Source: Bacillota bacterium (GTDB lineage Bacteria > Bacillota > Clostridia > Lachnospirales > Lachnospiraceae). Taken from it: DNA of 64,000 nt. Positions 9,343-16,156 of the stretch are shown piece by piece. The stretch spans positions 32,253-96,252 of the forward strand of contig JAEXAX010000030.1 in NCBI GenBank assembly GCA_023458035.1, given 5' to 3'. The notes under the pieces are model-generated. The model made no database searches and was not told the DNA's origin. It saw nothing but the letters and a program-made list of their open reading frames with translations. The position numbers and the translations under genes were made by a program. Each line of letters opens with the position of its first letter. The stretch's first letter is position 1.

Positions 9343-11015
9343 CACTGTGCCTTCCTTTCTTCCACCTTGTAGGTCTGCGGTCCGTCTAGGCGTTTTTCCA
9401 TCAAACGCAATAGCCTGGTCACCACAAAGGTCAATACAAAATAAATGATGCTGACGATGGCATAGGACTCAAAAATCAAATAGGTACTGCCGGCAATGGA
9501 TTTTGAGGTGAAGAACAGCTCTGTTACACCGATGACGTTCAATACAGAGGTATCCTTGATATTGATGACAAACTCATTGCCGATCGAGGGAAGAACGTTG
9601 CGGATAGCCTGCGGCAGGATGACATACAGCATCGTCTGACGGTGGCTCATACCGATGGCTTTGGCGCCTTCCAACTGACCGCGGTCAACCGAATCGATAC
9701 CGCCGCGCACCACCTCGGAGAGGTAGGCACCCGTATTAATGGATACGATCATAAAGGCGGCTGTTAAGGCGTTCATATCAATATTCCAGAACAGCTTAGT
9801 TCCGTAGAAAATCAAGATGGCCTGTACCATCATGGGGGTTCCGCGGAATATTTCTATATATACTGATAATATAAAAGACACTAGCTTATGTAAACCATAT
9901 TTTATCGGATGCGATTTCTTACGCACCTCAATGGTTCGGATAGCAGCCACGAGCAGACCGATGATAAAGCCGACCACCGTCGAAATGATCGAGATCAAAA
10001 GGGTCATGCCGGCGCCGCGCAGGAAAGCGCCTTTATAGCGCTCAACGATTCCCCAAAAGGTCTTCGGAACGGACAAAACGGTAGTCGCCGTCTCACCTTC
10101 AGTCTGATCTGTTACGATCGATCCGCTTTCTTCGCCTCCGACCTCACCGTTGCTTCCTTCGGCTCCGACATTCAGTTTTACCATGCGGTCCATGATGTCG
10201 GCTCGATCCTCTTCACTGATGGCGGCAAGCGCCTCGTTTAACCTTGCGGTCAGCGGACTGTTTTTCTTCACGCCGACGGCGATCGAGGTGTCCTCGGCCG
10301 AAGCCTGAAAACCCTCATTCGGCGCAAATTCCACAAATCCAAGACTCGGGTTCGCCGCCACCGCTGCCAACGCTCCCGGTTTTTCCGAAACATAGGCATC
10401 AATTTTACCACTGGTTACAGCGGCGATCATGGACGGAAAGCTCTCCATGGCAGTCTGCCGCCGCACACCGTGAATCTGATCAATGACGCTGTAGTGAAAG
10501 GTGTTCAACTGACCGGTCACCTTGGCGCCGGAAAAATCGGCCAGCTTGGAAGCGCCCGCATACGGACCGTCCTTCTTCACCACCAGCACCAGGGCTGATG
10601 TGTAGTAATTTTCAGTAAAGTCGATCTGTTCCTTTCGCTCGGCGGTTGGGCTCATACCGGCGATGATGGTATCTATCTTTCCCGACAGCACACCCGGAGC
10701 CAGTCCGTCCCATTCATATTTGACGATCTCCAGCTTCAACCCGAGCTTCGCAGCCAGCAGCTTGGCGATCTGTACATCATAGCCATTGGCAAATTCTCCT
10801 TTGCTGTTGGCCACCGGCACGGCGCCGTTCGCATCATCCGGTTGTGACCAGTTAAACGGAGCATAGTTCACTTCCATGCCGACCCGCAGGACGCCTTCCT
10901 CCTGAGTGCCCTCCGATTCCGCCAGTGCCACGACCGGCCCCGGCAGAAACAACAGTACGGCCAGCACCAGAGCCGCCAGCATCCGCCATCCTTTGTTTAT
11001 CATATTTGTCCTCAC
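9342..11015 (-). CDS. Amino-acid ABC transporter, binding protein fused to permease
   Basis: A 557-residue one-piece importer. A signal peptide/membrane anchor (about 1-33) is followed by a family 3 solute-binding domain (about 42-285, with VGMEVNYAPFN and the DTIIAGMSPT region), an acidic linker (about 288-315), and a HisM/GlnP-type permease (about 325-545) with the ATPase-docking EAA loop EGAKAIGMSHRQTM. Binding-protein/permease fusions of this kind are known in Bacillota (for example GlnPQ). The start is GTG at 11015, with AGGAGG 9 nt away; the next ATG at 11003 is too far from it. The gene lies 115 nt after hpf, behind a terminator, and I see no good promoter in the gap. The substrate is unproven. 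Confidence 0.93.
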   Translation of the reverse strand: MRTNMINKGWRMLAALVLAVLLFLPGPVVALAESEGTQEEGVLRVGMEVNYAPFNWSQPDDANGAVPVANSKGEFANGYDVQIAKLLAAKLGLKLEIVKYEWDGLAPGVLSGKIDTIIAGMSPTAERKEQIDFTENYYTSALVLVVKKDGPYAGASKLADFSGAKVTGQLNTFHYSVIDQIHGVRRQTAMESFPSMIAAVTSGKIDAYVSEKPGALAAVAANPSLGFVEFAPNEGFQASAEDTSIAVGVKKNSPLTARLNEALAAISEEDRADIMDRMVKLNVGAEGSNGEVGGEESGSIVTDQTEGETATTVLSVPKTFWGIVERYKGAFLRGAGMTLLISIISTVVGFIIGLLVAAIRTIEVRKKSHPIKYGLHKLVSFILSVYIEIFRGTPMMVQAILIFYGTKLFWNIDMNALTAAFMIVSINTGAYLSEVVRGGIDSVDRGQLEGAKAIGMSHRQTMLYVILPQAIRNVLPSIGNEFVINIKDTSVLNVIGVTELFFTSKSIAGSTYLIFESYAIVSIIYFVLTFVVTRLLRLMEKRLDGPQTYKVEERKAQ

Positions 11016-11063
11016 TGATTATCTCCTCCTTTTGTGTTTTTCCTGTGATATTCGGTCTGCAAC

Positions 11064-11097
11064 TAAAAAAATTCCCACCGTGTTGGCCGGTGGGAAT
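11064..11097 (-). terminator. Intrinsic terminator after hpf
   Basis: A 10-bp stem ATTCCCACCG/CGGTGGGAAT (arms 11071-11080 and 11088-11097) with a 7-nt loop runs into seven T residues on the minus strand, 34 nt past the hpf stop. Read-through would be one way for the amino-acid transporter to be expressed. Confidence 0.9.
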
Positions 11098-11130
11098 CTG
11101 CTAATCTTGCTCTGTTCGATTATTGATCGA

Positions 11131-11658
11131 TTATTTATCCGGCTCGATCAGGCCGTAAGTGTTTCCTTTTCTCTTATATACAACATTGGTTTCATCCGTT
11201 TCTGCATTCACAAAGACGAAGAAACTATGTCCCAGAAGCTCCATCTGAACAACGGCATCTTCGATATACATCGGCTTCAGATCGAATTTCTTCTCTCTGG
11301 CGATGCGAATACCGTCTTCTTCATCATAATCGGCCTCCATAAACTCATCCTTGAAGTTGTGACCGCCCTGGTGCTTATCGATAATCTTCGTTTTATACTT
11401 GCGAAGCTGTCTTTCGATAATCTCCTCCACCAGATCAATGGATGCATACATATCGCTGCTGACCTGCTCCGATCTGATGATAGCTCCCTTCACCGGAATC
11501 GTCACCTCGATTTTATGTCTGTCTTTTTCAACCGATAGGGTAACAATCACCTCCGTTTCCGGCGTGAAGTAGCGCTCCAGCTTGGTTAGCTTCGAAACCA
11601 CCTGCTCTTTCAAACGTTCTGTTACTTCGATGTTCTTTCCGCTGATCGTGAATTTCAT
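11131..11658 (-). CDS. hpf: Long-form ribosome hibernation promoting factor
   Basis: A 175-residue long HPF, which dimerises 70S ribosomes into inactive 100S particles in slow-growing or starved cells. The N-terminal domain (about 1-100; MKFTISGKNIEVTERLK) is the beta-alpha-beta-beta-beta-alpha fold that blocks the mRNA and tRNA channel. After a linker, the C-terminal dimerisation domain (about 122-175) shows KPMYIEDAVVQMELLGHSFF and ends VYKRKGNTYGLIEP, as in the family. I use the ATG at 11658 (AAGGGG 8 nt upstream), not the ATG 24 nt earlier. It has its own promoter at 11715-11743 and, unusually, a complete lysine riboswitch and terminator upstream. Confidence 0.96.
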   Translation of the reverse strand: MKFTISGKNIEVTERLKEQVVSKLTKLERYFTPETEVIVTLSVEKDRHKIEVTIPVKGAIIRSEQVSSDMYASIDLVEEIIERQLRKYKTKIIDKHQGGHNFKDEFMEADYDEEDGIRIAREKKFDLKPMYIEDAVVQMELLGHSFFVFVNAETDETNVVYKRKGNTYGLIEPDK

Positions 11659-11714
11659 ATATCCAACCCCTTTGCTAGTCATTTACAAGAAAAGCTTCTT
11701 TCTTGTATGGTTGA

Positions 11715-11743
11715 ATTATAGCATAATTACCTAAAAACTTCAA
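11715..11743 (-). promoter_or_regulatory. Sigma-A-type promoter of hpf
   Basis: TTGAAG (11743-11738), 17 nt, then TATAAT (11720-11715) on the minus strand, about 57 nt before the hpf start. It lies downstream of the riboswitch terminator, so hpf can be transcribed without read-through. Confidence 0.75.
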
Positions 11744-11820
11744 TGCTATTCTTGATTTCCTATATTTTTCCACCAAAGCATCTTCCCATATCCTATTTTC
11801 AAGGTACGCCTTTCATTCAC

Positions 11821-11851
11821 ACAAAAAAATGCGACGAACGCATCGCCGCAT
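11821..11851 (-). terminator. Riboswitch expression-platform terminator
   Basis: A 9-bp stem ATGCGGCGA/TCGTCGCAT (one G-U pair) with a 5-nt loop is followed by seven T residues on the minus strand, 33 nt after the end of the aptamer. Its position and shape fit transcription attenuation by the lysine riboswitch. Confidence 0.88.
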
Positions 11852-11883
11852 GACCAAATAAACACAAACTGTGCTTATGTTTT

Positions 11884-12072
11884 CTGCATGAACGAAAAGC
11901 GCCCCATCTTTCGATGACAGTGATAGGACTATTGATCCTACCCCCAGGATATACCGCCTCAGCACGATATTCCTTCGGCATGACGGCCTTTTACTGCCTT
12001 CGTCTGCGTCTGAGCGCATCCGGTCAGTGACTCATCAGTCATGCAACCTCTATCTCATTCTTATGAATGCAG
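11884..12072 (-). ncRNA. Lysine riboswitch (L box) aptamer
   Basis: The transcript read from 12072 to 11884 carries the conserved lysine-aptamer core in order: AGAGG, GATGAGT, AAAAGG, TGCCGAAG, CTGGGGG, CACTGTC and a terminal CGAAAG loop. The closing P1 helix is supported by CTGCAT (12072-12067) pairing with ATGCAG (11889-11884), and by GAATGAGA pairing with TTTTCGTTC. Segment order and spacing follow the Thermotoga and Bacillus lysC-type aptamers. Known L boxes repress lysine synthesis or uptake genes when lysine binds. Here the downstream gene is hpf, with an amino-acid ABC transporter behind it. Confidence 0.92.
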
Positions 12073-12074
12073 AC

Positions 12075-12103
12075 AATATAGCACGCTGCTGCCCGCTTGT
12101 CAA
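12075..12103 (-). promoter_or_regulatory. Consensus promoter of the lysine riboswitch
   Basis: A perfect TTGACA (12103-12098), a 17-nt spacer and TATATT (12080-12075) on the minus strand place the transcript start only a few bases before the P1 helix. The riboswitch is therefore transcribed on its own. Confidence 0.85.
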
Positions 12104-12123
12104 TGATTTTCCGCAACTTGCTG

Positions 12124-12153
12124 TTTCCCAAGCTCCGTTGTCGGTGCTATAAT
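12124..12153 (+). promoter_or_regulatory. Probable pdxY promoter
   Basis: A perfect TATAAT (12148-12153) is preceded at 18 nt by a weak -35 (TTTCCC). It lies 55 nt before pdxY and diverges from the riboswitch promoter, whose -35 box is about 20 nt away. Confidence 0.5.
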
Positions 12154-12208
12154 GTGACTGTTCACATCGGCGTCGGATACCGGCGTCGTCACAGGAAAGG
12201 AAACCCTT

Positions 12209-13036
12209 ATGTCAATGTCACAAAAAAAAATCGCCCTGTTTTCCGATCTGACCGGCTTTGGCCGCTGTGCCACGGCAGTGGCCCTGCCGATCATTTCAAC
12301 GCTGAAGGTTCAGTGCGCTCCGGTGCCGACCTCGATCCTATCGACCCATCCCGGCTTTCCGGGTTTTTATATGGATGATTATACCGATAAACTATCGGCT
12401 TACCTGGACGGCTGGAGGGCAGCAGACTTAAGCTTTGACGGTATCGCCGCCGGTTTTCTTGGTTCAGGACGCCAGGTCGATATCTTGTCCGGCTTCATCC
12501 GGGAATTTCGCAAGCCCGACACTGCCGTCATCATTGATCCTGTGATGGGCGATCACGGCCATCTCTACTCCACCCATACCGCCGATATGTGCGCCGCCCT
12601 AAAGCGTCTGGTAAAAGAGGCCACCATCATTACGCCAAACCTGACCGAAGCCTGTCTGCTGACCGATACGCTCTATAGGCCGGAGCGTTTTCGTATCAAG
12701 GATCTGCAGGCCATGGCCGAACAGCTGGCAGCTGCCGGACCACAGAAGGTAGTCATCACCGGCATTCGGCAAAAAGACTATATCGCCAATCTGATCTACG
12801 AGGCCGGCCAACCACTGCGCTTCTCCCGCAGCTATCATGTCGGCTGCGACAGACCCGGCACCGGTGATATCTTCGCCGCCATCATCGCCGCCGAGACGGT
12901 GAAGGGTCTGCCTTTTGTCAGCTCCGTCAAGAAGGCCTCGCGCTTTGTCAAACGTTGTATTTTAAAATCGGAAGAGCTGGGTATCCCGAAGGCTCACGGA
13001 GTCTGCTTTGAAGAGGTCTTATCGACCCTGAAATAA
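12209..13036 (+). CDS. pdxY: Pyridoxal/pyridoxamine kinase (PdxY/PdxK)
   Basis: A 275-residue cytosolic ribokinase-fold enzyme that phosphorylates pyridoxal, pyridoxine or pyridoxamine in B6 salvage. Seen: an N-terminal FSDLTGFGRC strand-loop, the TPNLTEA segment near 145 and the catalytic anion-hole DRPGTGDIFAA near 217, whose GTGD aspartate is the general base. The length is normal. AGGAAAGG lies 8 nt before the first of two in-frame ATGs, so the first was chosen. It is the first of three plus-strand genes in a mostly minus-strand window, divergent from the riboswitch. A MocR-type PLP-binding regulator is encoded at 34 kb, too far to imply control. Confidence 0.9.
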   Translation: MSMSQKKIALFSDLTGFGRCATAVALPIISTLKVQCAPVPTSILSTHPGFPGFYMDDYTDKLSAYLDGWRAADLSFDGIAAGFLGSGRQVDILSGFIREFRKPDTAVIIDPVMGDHGHLYSTHTADMCAALKRLVKEATIITPNLTEACLLTDTLYRPERFRIKDLQAMAEQLAAAGPQKVVITGIRQKDYIANLIYEAGQPLRFSRSYHVGCDRPGTGDIFAAIIAAETVKGLPFVSSVKKASRFVKRCILKSEELGIPKAHGVCFEEVLSTLK

Positions 13037-13058
13037 CATTCAAACCCCACAGTAAAAC

Positions 13059-13092
13059 GGATGAAACTACCCGATTTTGGATTGCTTCATCC
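13059..13092 (+). terminator. Weak hairpin between converging pdxY and ldh
   Basis: A 7-bp stem GGATGAA/TTCATCC (arms 13059-13065 and 13086-13092) with a 20-nt loop sits between the converging pdxY and ldh stops. The T-tract is poor on both strands, so termination is only suggested by position. Confidence 0.3.
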
Positions 13093-13112
13093 ATTGTTTG
13101 CTATTGTACGCT

Positions 13113-14045
13113 TTAATTTAATACGATGCTGTCAACCATCTCTTTTAAGACCTTCTTGGAAGCTGCCAGGCGTTCCTGTTCCTCAGGAGAGAACTGCGGG
13201 ATGACATTTGCCACCTTACCGTTTTTACCGACAATGGTCGGCACCGAATAATAGATGCCCTCCACCGAGTCATAGGTTGATACTGACAGAATAGAGTGAT
13301 CATCTCGCAAAATGGCCTCCACGATCCGACGCACCGCCAGGGCGATGGCATAATTTGTATATCCCTTCTTCTCAATGATGTAGTAAGCGGAATCTCTGAC
13401 TTCTGCCTCCACTTCCTTCTTTAATAATTCCAGGTCGATTCCTTCTGTCCGGCAATAATCCGCCAGGGCCACACTGCCGACAAATGCCGAAGACCAGGCT
13501 GCAAACTCACTGTCCCCATGCTCGCCGATGATGTGCGCATGAACATTATTGGCGTCGATATCAAAGGCTTCGCCCAACACAAACCGCAGTCGCGAGCTGT
13601 CTAGCACGGTACCGCTGCCAAGCACCCGATTGGACGGCAGACCGGACAAGCGGTAGGTGATATAGGTTAGAATATCAACCGGATTGGCCACAACCAACAG
13701 GATGGCATTCGGTGAATATTTCACCACCTGCGGAACGATAGACTTAAACACTGCCACATTCTTCTGCACCAGATCCAGCCTTGTTTCTCCCGGCTTTTGC
13801 CCGGCTCCGGCCGTGATGATGACGATATCCGAATCCTCTGTCGCCCGATAATCTCCTGCCTGGACATTCACCCGCTTAACAAAGGCTGCTCCGTGTGAAA
13901 TATCCATACTCTCGCCTTCCGCCTTCTCTCGGTTCACATCCACCAGCACGATATCCGAGGCAATGCCCGCCTCCATCAGGGTAAATGTGGTGGCGCTGCC
14001 AACATAACCGGCACCGATCACCGAAATCTTATTTGTCTTTCTCAT
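13113..14045 (-). CDS. ldh: L-lactate dehydrogenase
   Basis: A 310-residue NAD-dependent L-lactate dehydrogenase, reducing pyruvate to lactate to regenerate NAD+ in fermentation. The Rossmann motif GAGYVGS is at 11-17. Substrate specificity is set by Q83 in GAGQKPGETR, where malate dehydrogenases carry Arg, with R89 from the mobile loop. The catalytic pair is H176 in GEHGDSE with the DSSRLR region (R152) binding substrate. AAAGGAAG precedes the start. It stands alone, convergent with pdxY and divergent from the cold-shock gene. No convincing Rex site was found in its upstream region. Confidence 0.95.
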   Translation of the reverse strand: MRKTNKISVIGAGYVGSATTFTLMEAGIASDIVLVDVNREKAEGESMDISHGAAFVKRVNVQAGDYRATEDSDIVIITAGAGQKPGETRLDLVQKNVAVFKSIVPQVVKYSPNAILLVVANPVDILTYITYRLSGLPSNRVLGSGTVLDSSRLRFVLGEAFDIDANNVHAHIIGEHGDSEFAAWSSAFVGSVALADYCRTEGIDLELLKKEVEAEVRDSAYYIIEKKGYTNYAIALAVRRIVEAILRDDHSILSVSTYDSVEGIYYSVPTIVGKNGKVANVIPQFSPEEQERLAASKKVLKEMVDSIVLN

Positions 14046-14288
14046 ATGTAACTTCCTTTCATGTCATGATCCCCCCCGGTGCATCATCTTCTCTAAACCC
14101 ACGTTGTTTCCGATAGGCTGGAGGAGTCTTTACTAATTTCTTCTTTACTGTCACACTATCACAAATATGAGTAAAACGCTACTGTTTTTATTTTGTTTTC
14201 TTGTATAAAAGATAATACATAAAAACACATCCATGTTGACAGATAATTCACAGACGGAAAAGCTTAATACTATTCACTACGGCCAGGA
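14046..14288. other. Divergent ldh/csp intergenic region
   Basis: Between the ldh start and the cold-shock promoter I see AT-rich sequence that must hold the ldh promoter. Only weak -10-like elements are present (for example GATAGTGT read on the minus strand), without a clear -35. No ORF or RNA gene is apparent. Confidence 0.4.
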
Positions 14289-14341
14289 TTGACAAAGGGT
14301 TTTGAATATGCTATTGTTAGCAGGTATTCGATTATCGAATA
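14289..14341 (+). promoter_or_regulatory. Cold-shock gene promoter and 5' UTR palindrome
   Basis: TTGACA (14289-14294), a 17-nt spacer and TATTGT (14312-14317) form a good promoter. Just after the predicted start of the transcript lies a perfect 17-nt palindrome, TATTCGAT-T-ATCGAATA (14325-14341). It could be an operator or a 5' hairpin of the cold-shock mRNA. The ribosome-binding site is 19 nt further on. Confidence 0.65.
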
Positions 14342-14370
14342 TGGTTTATTCATACTTATGGAGGTATATG

Positions 14371-14568
14371 ATGAAAGGTACAGTAAAGTGGTTTAACACC
14401 CAAAAAGGCTACGGATTTATTTCTGATGAGCAGGGCAATGATGTATTCGTACATTACTCAGGCTTGGTAATGGAAGGTTACAAGACCCTGGAAGAAGGAC
14501 AGGCCGTAGAATTCGATGTTGTGAATGGTGAAAAAGGACCGCAGGCAACAAACGTAACCAGGTTATAA
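14371..14568 (+). CDS. CspA-family cold-shock protein
   Basis: A 65-residue single-domain OB-fold protein that binds single-stranded RNA and DNA and melts mRNA structure. The RNP1 motif KGYGFI and RNP2 motif VFVHYS are intact, and it begins MKGTVKWFN as the family does. The start is the second of two adjacent ATGs, 6 nt after GGAGG; a longer reading from 14302 would add residues unlike the family. It is followed by a short 3' UTR and a strong terminator. Confidence 0.96.
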   Translation: MKGTVKWFNTQKGYGFISDEQGNDVFVHYSGLVMEGYKTLEEGQAVEFDVVNGEKGPQATNVTRL

Positions 14569-14652
14569 TCTAGTTTGTAAGAGTGCCTATTCATATAAAC
14601 CTTTCGATCCCGTCAGGGTTATAGTTTATGCAGGATTCAGTTACGAGATTAT

Positions 14653-14685
14653 AAAAAGAAGTCATCGCTTTGGTGACTTCTTTTT
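14653..14685 (+). terminator. Intrinsic terminator after the cold-shock gene
   Basis: Arms AAAAAGAAGTCATC (14653-14666) and GGTGACTTCTTTTT (14672-14685) pair over 14 bp around a 5-nt loop, ending in a T-tract. The asnA ribosome-binding site begins about 38 nt later, and I see no strong separate asnA promoter. Confidence 0.9.
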
Positions 14686-14733
14686 ATTACTTAAAGAACA
14701 ATTGTCAGTATGCAATTCCATTGGAGGTAGACA

Positions 14734-15747
14734 ATGAGTAAGATATTATCATTACCGGAGGGCTATCGCTCCTCACTCTCCCTATATGAAACCCAAATCG
14801 GTATCAAAACAGTAAAGGATTTTTTCCAAAAATCATTGGCTGAAAATCTAAATCTGCTGCGTGTTTCAGCGCCTCTGTTTGTTTTTCCGGAATCCGGACT
14901 GAATGATAATCTAAACGGCATCGAACGGCCGGTCAGCTTCGGTATCAAGGAACAAAATGATAAACCGGCCGAGATCGTCCACTCATTGGCCAAATGGAAG
15001 CGATCTGCCCTGAAAAAATATGGCTTTGAGGAGGGCTGCGGCCTTTATACCGATATGAACGCCATCCGCCGAGATGAGGATACCGATGCCATCCATTCGA
15101 TTTTTGTCGATCAATGGGACTGGGAAAAGATCATCCGCAAAGAAGATCGCACAGTTGAAACACTGCAGAAGGTGGTCCGCCAGGTCTATCGTGCGCTGAA
15201 GAAGACCGAAAAATATATGGCCATCCAATACGATTACATTGAAGAAATTTTACCGAAAGAGATTCGCTTTATTACTACTCAGGAACTGGAAGACCGCTAT
15301 CCCGATATGACTGCCAAAGAGCGGGAATATGTTGCCGCCAAGGAATACGGCGCTGTCTTCCTGATGCAGATCGGCAAGGCTCTGCGCAGCGGCCAGCCGC
15401 ATGACGGCCGGGCACCGGACTATGATGACTGGGATTTAAACGGTGACATCATCGTTTACTATCCGGTCATCGACATCGCTCTGGAGCTGTCTTCCATGGG
15501 CATCCGAGTCGATGAGCTGTCACTGGCTAAGCAACTCGCGATCGCCGGCTGCGAGGATCGCAAAACCCTTCCGTTTCAGAAGGCGATCCTGGAAAAGGAT
15601 CTGCCTTATACCATTGGCGGCGGTATCGGTCAGTCCCGTATCTGTATGTTTTTCCTCAGGAAGGCACATATCGGAGAGGTTCAGGCCTCCCTATGGCCGG
15701 AAAAGATGCTGAAAGAGGCGGAACGGCTGGGATTGCAGTTATTATGA
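14734..15747 (+). CDS. asnA: Aspartate-ammonia ligase (asparagine synthetase A)
   Basis: A 337-residue class-II tRNA-synthetase-like enzyme that makes asparagine from aspartate, ammonia and ATP. The order of motifs fits the family: SFGIKE near 72, the VDQWDWEK catalytic strand near 124, and the C-terminal class-II motif 3 GGGIGQSRICMF near 293, whose arginine contacts ATP. The length matches E. coli AsnA (330). GGAGG lies 6 nt before the ATG. No T-box or other leader is visible in the short gap behind the cold-shock terminator, so it may be expressed by read-through or from a weak promoter. Confidence 0.96.
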   Translation: MSKILSLPEGYRSSLSLYETQIGIKTVKDFFQKSLAENLNLLRVSAPLFVFPESGLNDNLNGIERPVSFGIKEQNDKPAEIVHSLAKWKRSALKKYGFEEGCGLYTDMNAIRRDEDTDAIHSIFVDQWDWEKIIRKEDRTVETLQKVVRQVYRALKKTEKYMAIQYDYIEEILPKEIRFITTQELEDRYPDMTAKEREYVAAKEYGAVFLMQIGKALRSGQPHDGRAPDYDDWDLNGDIIVYYPVIDIALELSSMGIRVDELSLAKQLAIAGCEDRKTLPFQKAILEKDLPYTIGGGIGQSRICMFFLRKAHIGEVQASLWPEKMLKEAERLGLQLL

Positions 15748-15779
15748 TCCCCTGCTTGCCAGAAGCATATCAACAAAAC

Positions 15780-15835
15780 AAAAGCGTCACAGACACCCGA
15801 GTAATCCTATCTCGTCAGATGCCTGTGGCGCTTTT
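15780..15835. terminator. Bidirectional terminator between asnA and the surface-acylation operon
   Basis: Arms AAAAGCGTCACAG (15780-15792) and CTGTGGCGCTTTT (15823-15835) pair over 13 bp with one G-T wobble and a 30-nt loop. It lies between converging transcription units and can end both. Confidence 0.7.
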
Positions 15836-15870
15836 ACATAGAAACGTTTTCCTTAAGAAACACCAACCGA

Positions 15871-16140
15871 TTATTCAGCTACCATATTAAGGGCGATTTC
15901 CTTTGTATGTTCTTTCAGATCGGTTCCCAACCATATCGTTTCACCGGAAACCGCCTCCCTCGGGCAAAGCAGACGTACATCTATTTCCTGCGCCTCCTCA
16001 AAGGCATAAATAACAGTGGTTTCTGTACCATCCGTCAGCGTAAAGTTCATTTCCAAATAGTCAGTCTTCTCGCCTGTCGGAAGCACATCCCACATTCTAT
16101 ATAAATCAACATACACAATAAAGTTGAGAAATTTTGCCGG
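15871..16140 (-). pseudogene. Short open frame, probable C-terminal gene remnant
   Basis: An open stretch of 89 codons between a TAG at 16141-16143 and a TAA at 15871 translates to a protein-like sequence, with alternating beta-strand character (VYVDLYRMWDVLP, then YLEMNFTLTDG). The only start candidates are a GTG at 16116 and an internal ATG at 16095, neither with a ribosome-binding site. Its amphipathic, codon-biased look, and its position 16 nt after the AlgJ-like gene but in another frame, suggest the tail of a lost or frameshifted gene. I do not recognise the family. It could also be a small expressed protein made by coupling. Confidence 0.35.
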
Positions 16141-16156
16141 CTATATATTATATTTC

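Noticed and set aside
11813..12019. 68-codon minus-strand ORF within the riboswitch
   Set aside because: It covers the aptamer and terminator, whose RNA structure explains the sequence; there is no ribosome-binding site.
14100..14200. Rex operator in front of ldh
   Set aside because: TTGTGATAGTGTGACA has one half-site but no proper inverted partner for TTGTGAN8TCACAA.
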